Source: Bacteroidota bacterium
GTDB taxonomy: Bacteria > Bacteroidota > Bacteroidia > Chitinophagales > Saprospiraceae
DNA: 38,629 nucleotides
Reading direction: 5' to 3'
Assembly (NCBI GenBank): GCA_029561355.1
Contig: JAKQJD010000125.1
Span: 1-38,629, forward strand
Shown: in pieces, positions 16,094-23,773 of the stretch
Position numbering within the stretch: the first letter of the stretch is position 1
Layout: each line of letters opens with the position of its first letter
Notes under the pieces: generated by a model
Seen by the model: the letters and a program-made list of their open reading frames with translations, nothing else
Databases searched by the model: none
What the model was told of the DNA's origin: nothing
Position numbers and translations under genes: made by a program

Positions 16094-16665
16094 TTCACCT
16101 GTTGTTGAACGAACTGCAACATGGCGGCTTTCGAATCGCGCACGAACTTTTTCTGGTGCGCCCGCGCCACCGGATACGCCAGGCGGGCCAGCCACAATCG
16201 AGGCTTCGAAAACGCTTTGATGACGTACCGCACCGTGTCGTCTGCCGTGCGTTCCACCATAAAAATCTCTTCTCCACGCTCCACATGCCCCGGCAGGGTG
16301 CCGTAAGCGAAGCCGAAGCGCCCGGGCTCGTCCATCGTGTACACGATCCGGCAGGAGTTCAGCCACCAGATGCCCCACACACGGGCCGACATAGCGACCG
16401 TGGTGCCGGGCTGTATCGGCGCATCCGAAGGGGTGATAAAAGTCCAGGGCGCGGGAAACATGCGCCATTGCCGGATGGCCTGTTTGGCGGCTTCCCATAC
16501 GGCATCGCCTTTACCTAATTCAATGAAATTCAGATCGTTGTCGTAACCGGGCACGTGTTCCTCGCTTCGGGTGTGCCCTACTTCCGGGTAACTGTGGGGT
16601 AAATGTTGCTGTTCCGTGATGAATGTCCGGATGCGGGCAGGAGCGGGAGGGTTGAAGGAGAACAT
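16090..16665 (-). CDS. DUF1990 family protein
   Basis: A 191-residue soluble protein of the DUF1990 family. Recognisable are the N-terminal GHTRSE region, the block AKQAIRQWRMFPAPWTF, the strand SARVWGIWWLNSCRIVY and the segment FGFAYGTLPGHVERGEEIFM. Members are thought to adopt a lipocalin/SRPBCC-like beta-barrel, but no activity is established. It shares a four-base ATGA overlap with the YndJ-like gene downstream, so the two proteins probably work together, one in the membrane and one at the cytoplasmic side. No signal peptide is seen. The start at 16665 fits the family length; the upstream region has no clear -7 box. Confidence 0.85.
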   Translation of the reverse strand: MFSFNPPAPARIRTFITEQQHLPHSYPEVGHTRSEEHVPGYDNDLNFIELGKGDAVWEAAKQAIRQWRMFPAPWTFITPSDAPIQPGTTVAMSARVWGIWWLNSCRIVYTMDEPGRFGFAYGTLPGHVERGEEIFMVERTADDTVRYVIKAFSKPRLWLARLAYPVARAHQKKFVRDSKAAMLQFVQQQVK

Positions 16666-16749
16666 GGTCGGATTTGTTTTGTGTTATGGACAAAACGGGA
16701 AGCCGGGAGCAATGTTCACAACTTTCAATATTTTTTGAAAACAAGGGTG

Positions 16750-16797
16750 GATGGGGACGCGGATTTTGCGGATCAGGCGGATTAAAACGGATTTTTG
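16750..16797. repeat. single-copy CGCGGAT word (half site)
   Basis: A lone copy of the word seen in the arms at 948-1264 and 34702-35226 (GGACGCGGATTTTGCGGAT, then GGCGGATTAAAACGGATTTT). No inverted partner is present nearby, so this looks like a decayed element. Confidence 0.6.
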
Positions 16798-16842
16798 ACT
16801 ATGATTTTAAGATGATTTATGTGATGGCCATGATTACTTCGG

Positions 16843-16945
16843 ATGTGAAATGACTATCCGGTTTCAGGAACCTTTCAAGTCATCGGATGACTCTGAGTCA
16901 TCCGATGACTTGAAAGGTTCCTGAAACCGGATAGTCATTTCACAT
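16843..16945. repeat. perfect 103-bp palindrome (51-bp arms, 1-base centre)
   Basis: Arms 16843-16893 and 16895-16945 are identical as reverse complements over all 51 positions, with a single T at the centre. It starts ATGTGAAATGACTATCCGG, and the centre reads GATGACTCTGAGTCATC. It sits in the gap between the 3' end of the giant kinase gene and the start of the DUF1990 gene, both minus strand. A GTGAGAG-type tail with a half copy of the GTAGAGTAC core (16951-17006) follows and runs to the kinase stop codon. Confidence 0.97.
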
Positions 16946-16950
16946 TAAAT

Positions 16951-17006
16951 AAGAGCGAAGCGGCGTACTCTACAGTCTCTCACTTCTCACCCTCTCACTT
17001 CTCACT
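16951..17006. repeat. half core plus CTCTCAC tail
   Basis: Reads GAGCGAAGCGGCGTACTCTAC, the right half of the core found at 20897-20976, followed by CTCTCAC/CTTCTCAC units that reach the kinase stop codon at 17008. The matching left half is missing; in its place stands the perfect palindrome at 16843-16945. Confidence 0.75.
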
Positions 17007-17007
17007 T

Positions 17008-20000
17008 CTATTCTACCGCCATCACCGGCATTTCCACAAAAAAGTCCGTGCCCTCGTTTTCCCTCGTTTCGAAACGAATATCGCCGTCGTGGGCTTCGAT
17101 GATTTTTTTGCAAATAGCCAGACCCAGGCCGCTACCGGAAGTTTTAGTCGTGAAATTGGGTTCGAACACGCGGTCACCGATCTCTTCGGGGATACCGCCG
17201 CCGTTGTCGCTGATCTGGATGACGGCCATTTTATCCTGCCGTTTCAGGGAGACATGAATATGCCCGCGCCGGTCGGAAGGAATAGCCTGTATGGCATTTA
17301 TAACCAGGTTATTGAATACCCGGATCAAGTGGTTTTTATCACCCAGGATATGGAAACGCTGATCGGGCAGGGAAAGCGAAAGGTCCACGTTTTTTTGTTC
17401 GCTGAACAGGTCGTGCACACTTTCGACCACCTCGTTGATCACCACGTCATGTTTCACCTGGATGTCGAGGTTGGCGAACATAGAGAACTCCGAAGCGATC
17501 TGCGCCAGCGAGTCGATTTGTTCTATCAGGCGCGTGATAGCCTTGCGCAGATAAGCGGCCGCCTGTTCAGGGTTGTTGGACACGCGTTCGAGTTGCTGCA
17601 TCGACAGTTTCATCGTCGTCAGCGGATTCTTGATGTCGTGGGCCACCTGCCGCGCCATTTCGCGCCAGGCGCCTTCGCGTTCGAGTCGCACGAGTTGCAC
17701 CTTGGAAGTTTCCAGTTTGTCCACCATGCGGTTGTACTGTCCGATGAGTTCGCTGATTTCGTCCTGCTCGTCGCCGGCGTATTCCAGTGGCAGGTTTTTA
17801 TCGGTCAGTTGCACGGCGCGTACTTTTTCCGAGAGCAGGCTGATAGGCCGCACGATAGACCGTGCCAGCCCGAAAGTGACGGCGTAGGCGATCAGCAGCA
17901 GGAACACGTACAAGCTCGCCAGCATGCCCAGGAAATCAGACACTTCGGCGCCGGCCTTGCGGTTGCTGAGTTGGTACGGCACGCCGAGGTAGCCCAGCAC
18001 AGTATGCAGGTTGCTGTAGAGTGCGAGGTATTTGGAATAGTACTTCATTCCTGCAACCTGCTCATTTTCAACTTGTTCCGGCAGCCATCCGACTTTCAAA
18101 GCATTCCAGGCTTCGGCGTTCATACGCGAAGGAATGATGCCGAGGGCGGCCAGGTCCTCCTGTGTTGTGAATAGCAGATTGCCGTTCGCATCATACAGGT
18201 TGGCGTCCATACCCATACTGGCCGACATGGCGCGCAAAGTTTGTGGCAGGGTTCGGCGCAGGCTGTCGTCCGAAACACGGGCGTTCAGCACCTGACTTTT
18301 CAGTCCGTTCAGCAGGGTTTCGGCGCGGTAATCCAGGTCACTGCGTTCATTGTCGCGGGCAGCCTGCGTGAAATGCCGGTAGGTCAGATAACCTGTCACC
18401 AGAAAAGCCGCCGCCAGCAAAGTCACATACCACAGGTGGATGCGGCGCGCCAGAGAGCCGCGGGTACTCAGGCGGAAATCGAAGGCTTCGGGCAAAAATC
18501 CGAAAGCCGAATTGGCCAGCGCCAGCAGCATCATAAATATGGATGCCAGTGTAAAAAGAATGGAAAAAAGGTAAATCTGTTTGATCCAGCCGCCGTCGCT
18601 GCGGCCTACAGTGGCCACCGTCGAGCCGTCGGCGCTTTTGGCAATAGCATCGATGCGGCCGCCGGATTCTATTTGTGTGCTGGCACCCTTGTCAAGTTCC
18701 GTGTTGAGAATCCAGGTGTTGGTGAGGCCCTGTTCGACGAGCAGGCGACCGTTTTTCTCCACCGCAAAGTCGTAGCGCGGCAGGCGGGCCAGGTTTTTAT
18801 ACGGTGTCCTGTAAAATATCTGCGCGTACACCTTCGTCGGTGCGGGATAAGCATGGTCCAGAAAAACAAAAATGCGCGTCGGCTGGGCAGGGTCGCCCAT
18901 TCGGTTGACGTGCAGCAGCAGCATATAACGCGTTTTACCTTCTTCGTCGACGCCGTCATGAATATTCGGGTTCGGGAACGAGGAAGACGCAAATGCGTTC
19001 CATTTGGACATTACCTGTTCGTAACCCAGCGACTGATCGAGCAGCAGGGGCTGGTTTTCGCGGTCGAAAGCGAAAGCCCGCAGCCGGTAATGCTGAAACA
19101 AATAAGTCCGGTCAAAAATCTGTTCGTTCAGGTGCGCCGCCAGGGAAATAGCCGTTGCCTTGAACGGCCAGGGTTTCAGGAGCAGGCCGGTTTGCTGAGA
19201 ATCTTTTTGAAGCGTTGTCAGCACCGTGGGTAAGGCATTTTCCACAATTGTGTCACGGTCTGCCGCCAGCGCGGTGGCATATTCAAAGCGCAAATCCTTG
19301 TCTTTCAGTGCGCTGTAACGATACAACTGAGCAGAGGCAAAACAGGAAAACACCAGCAGCCAGGCAATCAGCCAGCCGAAACCGGCCGCTTTCCAGTGCA
19401 CGAAAGCATCGAATAAAGCTGCATACAACAGCGCAAAAACGGCTACAAACAAAGGGTCCATGCCCATCGGTATGGCCAATACGGTGATGAGAACGGCGGC
19501 ACCACCCAGGGCTACAGCGCGCTGTTTCAGCGGCAAATTCAGTTGCTCGATCGTGAGCAGCATCCGGTGGCTGAACAGGAAAAGCCCGACCATCAGAATG
19601 ATCAGTCCCGTCAGCGCAAGCACACCCAGTGTGCCCAGGTTGAGAATATTATCGAAATCGAAACCCAGCCGGCTGTGCAGTACCAGTTCGCGCATCACCT
19701 GTACGCTGAAAGGAATGCTCAGCATCACCAACAGGTAACAAAAAGCGGCGACGACGGATTTCATACCCGATTTTTTATCGGCTGTTTCCGTTCCGGGAAT
19801 TATTTCTTCTGAAAAATCATCGACAGGCTCCGTTTTTTCCACCATGCCGAACCGCCGGTGAAAAAACACCATGATGTACACCAGCAGGCAGGAATGAATG
19901 AGCCAGTCGCCTACCGACTGACCGATGAACGAAGCATTTTCAAAAGCCGGTGTGAATAGCGGTAAGGCGCTGAACTGTTGTTGGGTAAAACCGGTGGCGA

Positions 20001-20724
20001 TGTTCAGCCAGAGTAAAATCGCCGTGCCGGCCAGCAGCAAACCCGTACCTGCCAGCGGTCCGGCCTTCCGGTTGAGCCACATAGCCGCCCGGTTGAGCAA
20101 ACTGAAAAAAAGAATAAAAAAGAACAGGTAAGCGATCAGTTGCACCCATTGCAGCCAGCCCGATTCCACGGCGTTCGAAGCATCGAGCCAGGCGAGGGCC
20201 TTGCCGCTTATTTCTATCGGATAATCGGTTGCCGTGTTGACAACCTGGATGTGATCGTCGATGTTTTTACCCGCAGGAAAAACACTGCCTCTGTCTAAAG
20301 TATTGAAATCCAGTGCGTAACGAATCGGAACAAGTACGGTGAGCGCATTACCGGCTTTGGTTTCGCTGTTGCAAAGGAACCAGCCCAACGGGAGTTTCTG
20401 TACCGAAACGCCGGGAGCGCCGGCAATTTTTTTGAGCATCGGGCCGGCAGGAATAGCATGGGTATTGGACCAGGAAAGAATAGAATCCTGGTGGTGCAGC
20501 AATACCGTATACGATTTTTCCGACTGGTCTTTCCACACATCGGGTTGTCCGACATGCGCACGACCCCATGCCAGCCCTTCCGCTTCCTGTGCGGCGAGCC
20601 AGTCCGATATTTCTTCGGCATGCTGTTGAAGTAGCGTTGTATCTTTGTCCCACTGTCCGGCACTTAGCGCCAAAGCCAGCAGGATGATCATCGCAACGAT
20701 ATAGAGAAGCAAACGCTTTATCAT
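17008..20724 (-). CDS. giant polytopic sensor histidine kinase
   Basis: A 1,238-residue sensor kinase. An N-terminal helix (about residues 5-22) and a first extracytoplasmic domain (about 23-200) are followed by a block of about eight membrane helices (about 205-500), a second extracytoplasmic domain (about 510-730), two further helices, a third outside region, one last helix (LASLYVFLLLIAYAVTFGLA) and a HAMP domain beginning ARSIVRPISLLSEK. The kinase core has H1029 in REMARQVAHDIKNPLTTMKL, N-box FNNLVINAIQAIP, G1 box ISDNGGGIP and G2 box GSGLGLAICKKI. The AHDIKNPLT box is of the NtrY type. There is no regulator gene beside it. The start at 20724 opens the first helix. The signal is unknown; the membrane block could itself sense a hydrophobic ligand. 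Confidence 0.92.
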   Translation of the reverse strand: MIKRLLLYIVAMIILLALALSAGQWDKDTTLLQQHAEEISDWLAAQEAEGLAWGRAHVGQPDVWKDQSEKSYTVLLHHQDSILSWSNTHAIPAGPMLKKIAGAPGVSVQKLPLGWFLCNSETKAGNALTVLVPIRYALDFNTLDRGSVFPAGKNIDDHIQVVNTATDYPIEISGKALAWLDASNAVESGWLQWVQLIAYLFFFILFFSLLNRAAMWLNRKAGPLAGTGLLLAGTAILLWLNIATGFTQQQFSALPLFTPAFENASFIGQSVGDWLIHSCLLVYIMVFFHRRFGMVEKTEPVDDFSEEIIPGTETADKKSGMKSVVAAFCYLLVMLSIPFSVQVMRELVLHSRLGFDFDNILNLGTLGVLALTGLIILMVGLFLFSHRMLLTIEQLNLPLKQRAVALGGAAVLITVLAIPMGMDPLFVAVFALLYAALFDAFVHWKAAGFGWLIAWLLVFSCFASAQLYRYSALKDKDLRFEYATALAADRDTIVENALPTVLTTLQKDSQQTGLLLKPWPFKATAISLAAHLNEQIFDRTYLFQHYRLRAFAFDRENQPLLLDQSLGYEQVMSKWNAFASSSFPNPNIHDGVDEEGKTRYMLLLHVNRMGDPAQPTRIFVFLDHAYPAPTKVYAQIFYRTPYKNLARLPRYDFAVEKNGRLLVEQGLTNTWILNTELDKGASTQIESGGRIDAIAKSADGSTVATVGRSDGGWIKQIYLFSILFTLASIFMMLLALANSAFGFLPEAFDFRLSTRGSLARRIHLWYVTLLAAAFLVTGYLTYRHFTQAARDNERSDLDYRAETLLNGLKSQVLNARVSDDSLRRTLPQTLRAMSASMGMDANLYDANGNLLFTTQEDLAALGIIPSRMNAEAWNALKVGWLPEQVENEQVAGMKYYSKYLALYSNLHTVLGYLGVPYQLSNRKAGAEVSDFLGMLASLYVFLLLIAYAVTFGLARSIVRPISLLSEKVRAVQLTDKNLPLEYAGDEQDEISELIGQYNRMVDKLETSKVQLVRLEREGAWREMARQVAHDIKNPLTTMKLSMQQLERVSNNPEQAAAYLRKAITRLIEQIDSLAQIASEFSMFANLDIQVKHDVVINEVVESVHDLFSEQKNVDLSLSLPDQRFHILGDKNHLIRVFNNLVINAIQAIPSDRRGHIHVSLKRQDKMAVIQISDNGGGIPEEIGDRVFEPNFTTKTSGSGLGLAICKKIIEAHDGDIRFETRENEGTDFFVEMPVMAVE

Positions 20725-20800
20725 GTCGGGATCTAGGAATGGTTTTTCCGGGGTGTGCCTGTTAAGTTTCTGATAGTATGTCGCGGTTTGTTTGGCCGTG

Positions 20801-20808
20801 CAAAAGTA
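20801..20808 (-). promoter_or_regulatory. candidate -7 box for the giant kinase
   Basis: On the minus strand this reads TACTTTTG, an exact TAnnTTTG match, 76 bp upstream of the start codon. A TTGG about 19 bp further upstream could stand in for the -33 TTTG. The untranslated leader would be about 70 bases. Confidence 0.5.
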
Positions 20809-20848
20809 TCCAAACAAAGTTTAAGCCAATACTGAAATTTTAAGAGAA

Positions 20849-21004
20849 ATGAGAGAAGTGAGAAGAGAGAAGGTGAGAGAGTGAGAGGGGTGAGAGAGTG
20901 AGAGTCCGTAGAGTACACCGCTTCGCCTAATTATCCCAATAAAGGAGCGAAGCGGTGTACTCTACGGACTCTCACTTCTCTCACCCTCTCACTCTCTCAC
21001 TTCT
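20849..21004. repeat. tail-core-tail inverted repeat upstream of rnpB
   Basis: The core arms 20897-20926 and 20947-20976 are perfect 30-bp complements around a 20-base spacer, containing GTAGAGTACACCGCTTCGC. Outside them lie GTGAGAG/GAGAAG units on the left (about 20849-20896) and CTCTCAC/CTTCTC units on the right (20977-21004), so the symmetry extends over about 155 bp. It lies between the giant kinase start and rnpB, where an rnpB promoter would be expected, but no TAnnTTTG box is visible in it. The same core occurs at 26930-26997 and 27677-27739. Confidence 0.93.
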
Positions 21005-21008
21005 AAAA

Positions 21009-21402
21009 AACGTCGCAGATCGCTCTGTCGCCTTTCGGGGAGGAAAGTCCGGACAACACAGAGCACCGCACCGCCTAACCGGCGGGGCTCTTTCGAAAGA
21101 AAGGGTACAGAAAGTGTCACAGAAAATGACCGCCGCACTCCGTTTTCGGGGTGCGGTAAGGGTGAAAACGTGCGGTAAGAGCGCACGACCGGGACGGGTA
21201 ACCGCCACGGGGGATAAACCTTGCGGGTTGAAATGCCATGTACACCTTGCAAATGCGCGGCTCGCGCAGCTTCATTCCGCTTCGGCGGGAGGAGGGCAAG
21301 GGGGGTAGGCAGCGCAGATCCCGTTTCGTACGGGACCAGATAAATGACAGAGGCTTCGCGCAAGCGAAGTACAAAATCCGGCTTATAGATCTGCGGCGGT
21401 TT
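21009..21402 (+). ncRNA. rnpB: RNase P RNA, catalytic subunit
   Basis: The RNA moiety of RNase P, which removes the 5' leader from pre-tRNA. The universal 5' block GAGGAAAGTCCGGACAACAC (from about 21039) and the 3' conserved segment AAATCCGGCTTATAG (21374-21388) are both present. The terminal P1 helix pairs CGTCGCAGATC (21011-21021) with GATCTGCGGCG (21388-21398). An internal ACAGAAA-containing block (about 21105-21130) and the GGTGAAAACGTGCGGTAAGAG segment (part of the conserved P10/11 region, about 21160) fit the type A bacterial fold. A run of T after P1 (21400-21405) acts as terminator. Ends are estimated to within a few bases. Confidence 0.95.
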
Positions 21403-21409
21403 TTTAGAA

Positions 21410-21547
21410 GTGAGAGAGTGAGAGAGTGAGAGAGTGAGAGAGTGAGAGGTGAGAAGTGAGAAGTGAGAAGTGAGAAGTGAGAAGTGAGAAGTGAGAAGTG
21501 AGAAGTGAGAAGTGAGAAGTGAGAAGTGAGAAGTGAGAAGTGAGAAG
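21410..21547. repeat. GTGAGAGA / GTGAGAA tandem microsatellite
   Basis: About five 8-bp GTGAGAGA units (21410-21448) are followed by fourteen perfect 7-bp GTGAGAA units (21449-21546). The tract starts directly behind the rnpB terminator and ends 26 bp before the stop codon of the DUF4276 gene. It belongs to the same tail family seen at 20849-21004, 26882-27040 and 27612-27783, but has no core or inverted partner here. Confidence 0.97.
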
Positions 21548-21572
21548 TTAATAAGTCAAAGTTTACAAAATT

Positions 21573-22235
21573 TCATTCCAATATGGAAAGCAATATATTT
21601 ATCCAATTAGAGAATCGAGGGCATTTTAACAAAATGGCTTCAAATGTATTTTCAAGAAGAATATAATTACCATGCAGAACTTTTTCATATGATGGATATA
21701 TTTTTAGTATACGCTTAGAAGGAGAAGTGGATGGGTTATTATTAATGAGTTCTGGGTTAGGATATGATTCAATTATCGCATTCAGGTCGGCAATTTGACT
21801 AGCATGGAGTTGTGGTAATGATTTAAATCCATGAATTTTAGTGAAAAGTAAAGATTCAAATTCATGCAATTGAATATATGGAACAAAACGTTCTGAATTG
21901 ATATCCTCTCCCATGGATGTTTCCAGAATAGTAATTTTATGCTCTACATTAAGTACTCTTTGCATTTCATCATAACCGGGAAAAGAAGTTGGCAGACGAA
22001 AAAAATCAAAAAAAGAAGTAATTAATACATCTTTCTGTTGATTCAGTAAGCGTAATATTTCATTCTTGAATTTTTGATAATTAGCATTCCCCCCTTTAAC
22101 ACTACTACTTGTACGAATTTTTATTGCACGGATGTCGTAAATCCCTTTCTGATTTAACCACGGTCGTAGCGACTGGTTAACAAACTCCTCTTCCGTCTGG
22201 CCTTCTACAATAATGATTAATTTAGAATAGTTCAT
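21573..22235 (-). CDS. DUF4276 / TOPRIM-like protein, partner of the ATPase
   Basis: A 220-residue protein of the DUF4276 family, regarded as related to TOPRIM nucleases. The N-terminal motif LIIIVEGQTEEEFV (acidic E11 and E15-E17) is the TOPRIM-type glutamate strand. The segment TSFFDFFRLP with D77 matches the second acidic site, and the ending IQLHEFESLLF is also typical of the family. The gene shares a four-base ATGA overlap with the upstream SMC/RecF-like ATPase gene, so both are made together. ATPase plus separate TOPRIM-like nuclease is the layout of split OLD-type and PARIS-like anti-phage systems. The gene is visibly AT-rich beside GC-rich neighbours, which suggests horizontal acquisition. 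Nuclease activity is inferred, not seen. Confidence 0.85.
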   Translation of the reverse strand: MNYSKLIIIVEGQTEEEFVNQSLRPWLNQKGIYDIRAIKIRTSSSVKGGNANYQKFKNEILRLLNQQKDVLITSFFDFFRLPTSFPGYDEMQRVLNVEHKITILETSMGEDINSERFVPYIQLHEFESLLFTKIHGFKSLPQLHASQIADLNAIIESYPNPELINNNPSTSPSKRILKIYPSYEKVLHGNYILLENTFEAILLKCPRFSNWINILLSILE

Positions 22236-23302
22236 GGCCTTCCTCCTAGTAAATTTTTATCCCATAAATCACTGAGTGAGTATTCAGCAAGCCAATCAGA
22301 TAATTCATCAACTTCCAAACGTCGAAATGTAGATTGTTCGTCCCTTCTATCAACAACCAATACATCTTCAGCATCAAAATGATTCAACAAAGTTGTTGAT
22401 TGTGTAGAAATAATAATTTGGGCTTTTTGTGAAGCACTCTTTAGCATGGCTGCCAGTTTCTCTATAGCAAATGGATGCAACCCAAGTTCAGGCTCATCAA
22501 TAATTATTGTACTGGGAGGCGTTGGCTGCAAAAGCAATGTTACAAGGCAAATGATGCGAAGTGTACCATCTGAAAAATTATGCGCAGTAAAAAGTTGATC
22601 GGAGCCTTTTTCAATCCATCTGAGAAATATTTGTTGGCCATTGATTTCATCCGGCTGCAAATAAAATTTATCAAAAAAAGGTGCTACGGATTGAATCGTC
22701 CGCTCTATTAACTTAAAATTATCAGGATGTGCTTCCTGCAAGCGATATAAATATGCTGCCAGATTCCCCCCGTCTTCTTGAAAGTAGGCATAATCTCTAG
22801 AGCCGGAAGGTTGTTTTATCTTAGAATTGATACTAGTATCATGGAAATGAAAAATTTTAAATGTACTGAAATACTTTCTGAGATAAACCAATTTTAAACT
22901 ATCGCCAGATTGCATTTGACTTTCTAAAGTTCCACCACGGTTAAATATCCAAGATGAAGATTTATGGCCTACATGTTCTTCAGCAAAAATTAAATTTCCA
23001 TTTTGATCAGGCACCAATTTAAACTCATAATTGTTTTGCCATTCATTGTCAAAAACAATTTCACCGCTCAAAAACTCAGACCGTTTTCTCCCAAAATATA
23101 AAAAATTATCTGCCCTTCCATGCTGATTGATATATAGTTGCAAATGTTGCTCGAACAGTTGATTTAAAAATTTAAAAAAACTAATGAAGTTACTTTTCCC
23201 GACCCCATTTGCCCCTATTAAGATATTTAAAGGATGGATCGCAACATCTCCAGAGTCACGTATTGATTTGAAATTTTGGATTCGAATGGTATTGATTCCC
23301 AT
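22232..23302 (-). CDS. RecF/OLD-like AAA ATPase of a putative defence pair
   Basis: A 356-residue ATPase of the AAA_21 (ABC-type, RecF/OLD-like) group. Walker A GANGVGKS is at residues 30-37, the ABC-type signature FSDGTLRI at 243-250, Walker B IIIDEPE at 266-272 (the following ELGLHP is the family hallmark), and the switch STQSTTLL at 299-306. The first strand IRIQNFKSIRD is also typical. It is the first gene of a two-gene operon with the DUF4276 protein. Such ATPases act as sensors or activators for the partner nuclease. Base composition is clearly more AT-rich than that of the genes around it. A candidate promoter box lies at 23322-23329. The exact trigger cannot be told. Confidence 0.9.
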   Translation of the reverse strand: MGINTIRIQNFKSIRDSGDVAIHPLNILIGANGVGKSNFISFFKFLNQLFEQHLQLYINQHGRADNFLYFGRKRSEFLSGEIVFDNEWQNNYEFKLVPDQNGNLIFAEEHVGHKSSSWIFNRGGTLESQMQSGDSLKLVYLRKYFSTFKIFHFHDTSINSKIKQPSGSRDYAYFQEDGGNLAAYLYRLQEAHPDNFKLIERTIQSVAPFFDKFYLQPDEINGQQIFLRWIEKGSDQLFTAHNFSDGTLRIICLVTLLLQPTPPSTIIIDEPELGLHPFAIEKLAAMLKSASQKAQIIISTQSTTLLNHFDAEDVLVVDRRDEQSTFRRLEVDELSDWLAEYSLSDLWDKNLLGGRP

Positions 23303-23321
23303 GGCCTTATAGTCTTGTTGA

Positions 23322-23329
23322 CAAAGGTA
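23322..23329 (-). promoter_or_regulatory. candidate -7 box for the ATPase/DUF4276 pair
   Basis: The minus strand reads TACCTTTG, an exact TAnnTTTG match 19 bp upstream of the ATPase start. The gap of about 87 bp up to the DUF3037 gene is AT-rich, so the pair seems to carry its own promoter. Confidence 0.55.
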
Positions 23330-23389
23330 AGATTCTGTGACCTAACCGTAAAATTAGTTTAAAATCAAAAATGCTATACTTACTTATAT

Positions 23390-23773
23390 CTAAAGTACCA
23401 ATTCCTCGAACAGGCGCCGGGCAGTATGTTCCAGATCCTTGCTGAGTCCGGGATGCGGCCGGGAAGTCTGGATTGCCGAGCTGCGCACGGCCGTCAGCCA
23501 GCGGAAACGGGAAGGCACGTCGAGTTGTGCCACGGGGCCGCAATTCGGGGCGCCCATGGCGATTTGTTCGAGCGAATGCAGGTTGAGTTTGACCTGTTCC
23601 ACATCCAGATCGCCGGCAAATACCTGGAGTTTTTGTTCGTTCACTGCGTAGTATACGCGGATAAACTGCATTTTTTTACAAAAAAGGATGATGCCCACGT
23701 TGATGAACTCTTCCCGTTCAACCTGCGGCAAAAGGCGGATCACAGCATACTCATACAAGTATTTCTCTTTCAT
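23390..23773 (-). CDS. DUF3037 protein
   Basis: A 127-residue protein of the DUF3037 family. The opening EYAVIRLLPQVEREEFINVG, the strand GIILFCKKMQFIRVYY and the block SRFRWLTAVRSSAIQTSRPH followed by a C-terminal helix (LEHTARRLFEEL) are the typical signature. Its function is not established. In many genomes it is paired with a HipA-like kinase gene, as here; the two reading frames overlap by 23 bp, so they are expressed together. It could be a regulator, substrate or antitoxin-like partner of the kinase; this is inferred from gene order only. Confidence 0.88.
   Translation of the reverse strand: MKEKYLYEYAVIRLLPQVEREEFINVGIILFCKKMQFIRVYYAVNEQKLQVFAGDLDVEQVKLNLHSLEQIAMGAPNCGPVAQLDVPSRFRWLTAVRSSAIQTSRPHPGLSKDLEHTARRLFEELVL

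Noticed and set aside
16094..16498. Long N-terminal extension of the YndJ-like frame (a 428-codon open frame)
   Set aside because: The extension is Arg/His-rich and lies over the DUF1990 gene in another frame. The real start at 16093 overlaps the DUF1990 stop codon and opens the first membrane helix.
21410..21547. Possible CRISPR array because of regularly repeated units
   Set aside because: The units are 7-8 bp and directly adjoining, with no spacers and no cas genes anywhere in the window; this is a microsatellite.
21573..23302. Calling the ATPase/DUF4276 pair PARIS (ariA-ariB)
   Set aside because: PARIS is defined by a DUF4435 TOPRIM partner. The partner here has the DUF4276 pattern, so only a resemblance in layout is claimed.
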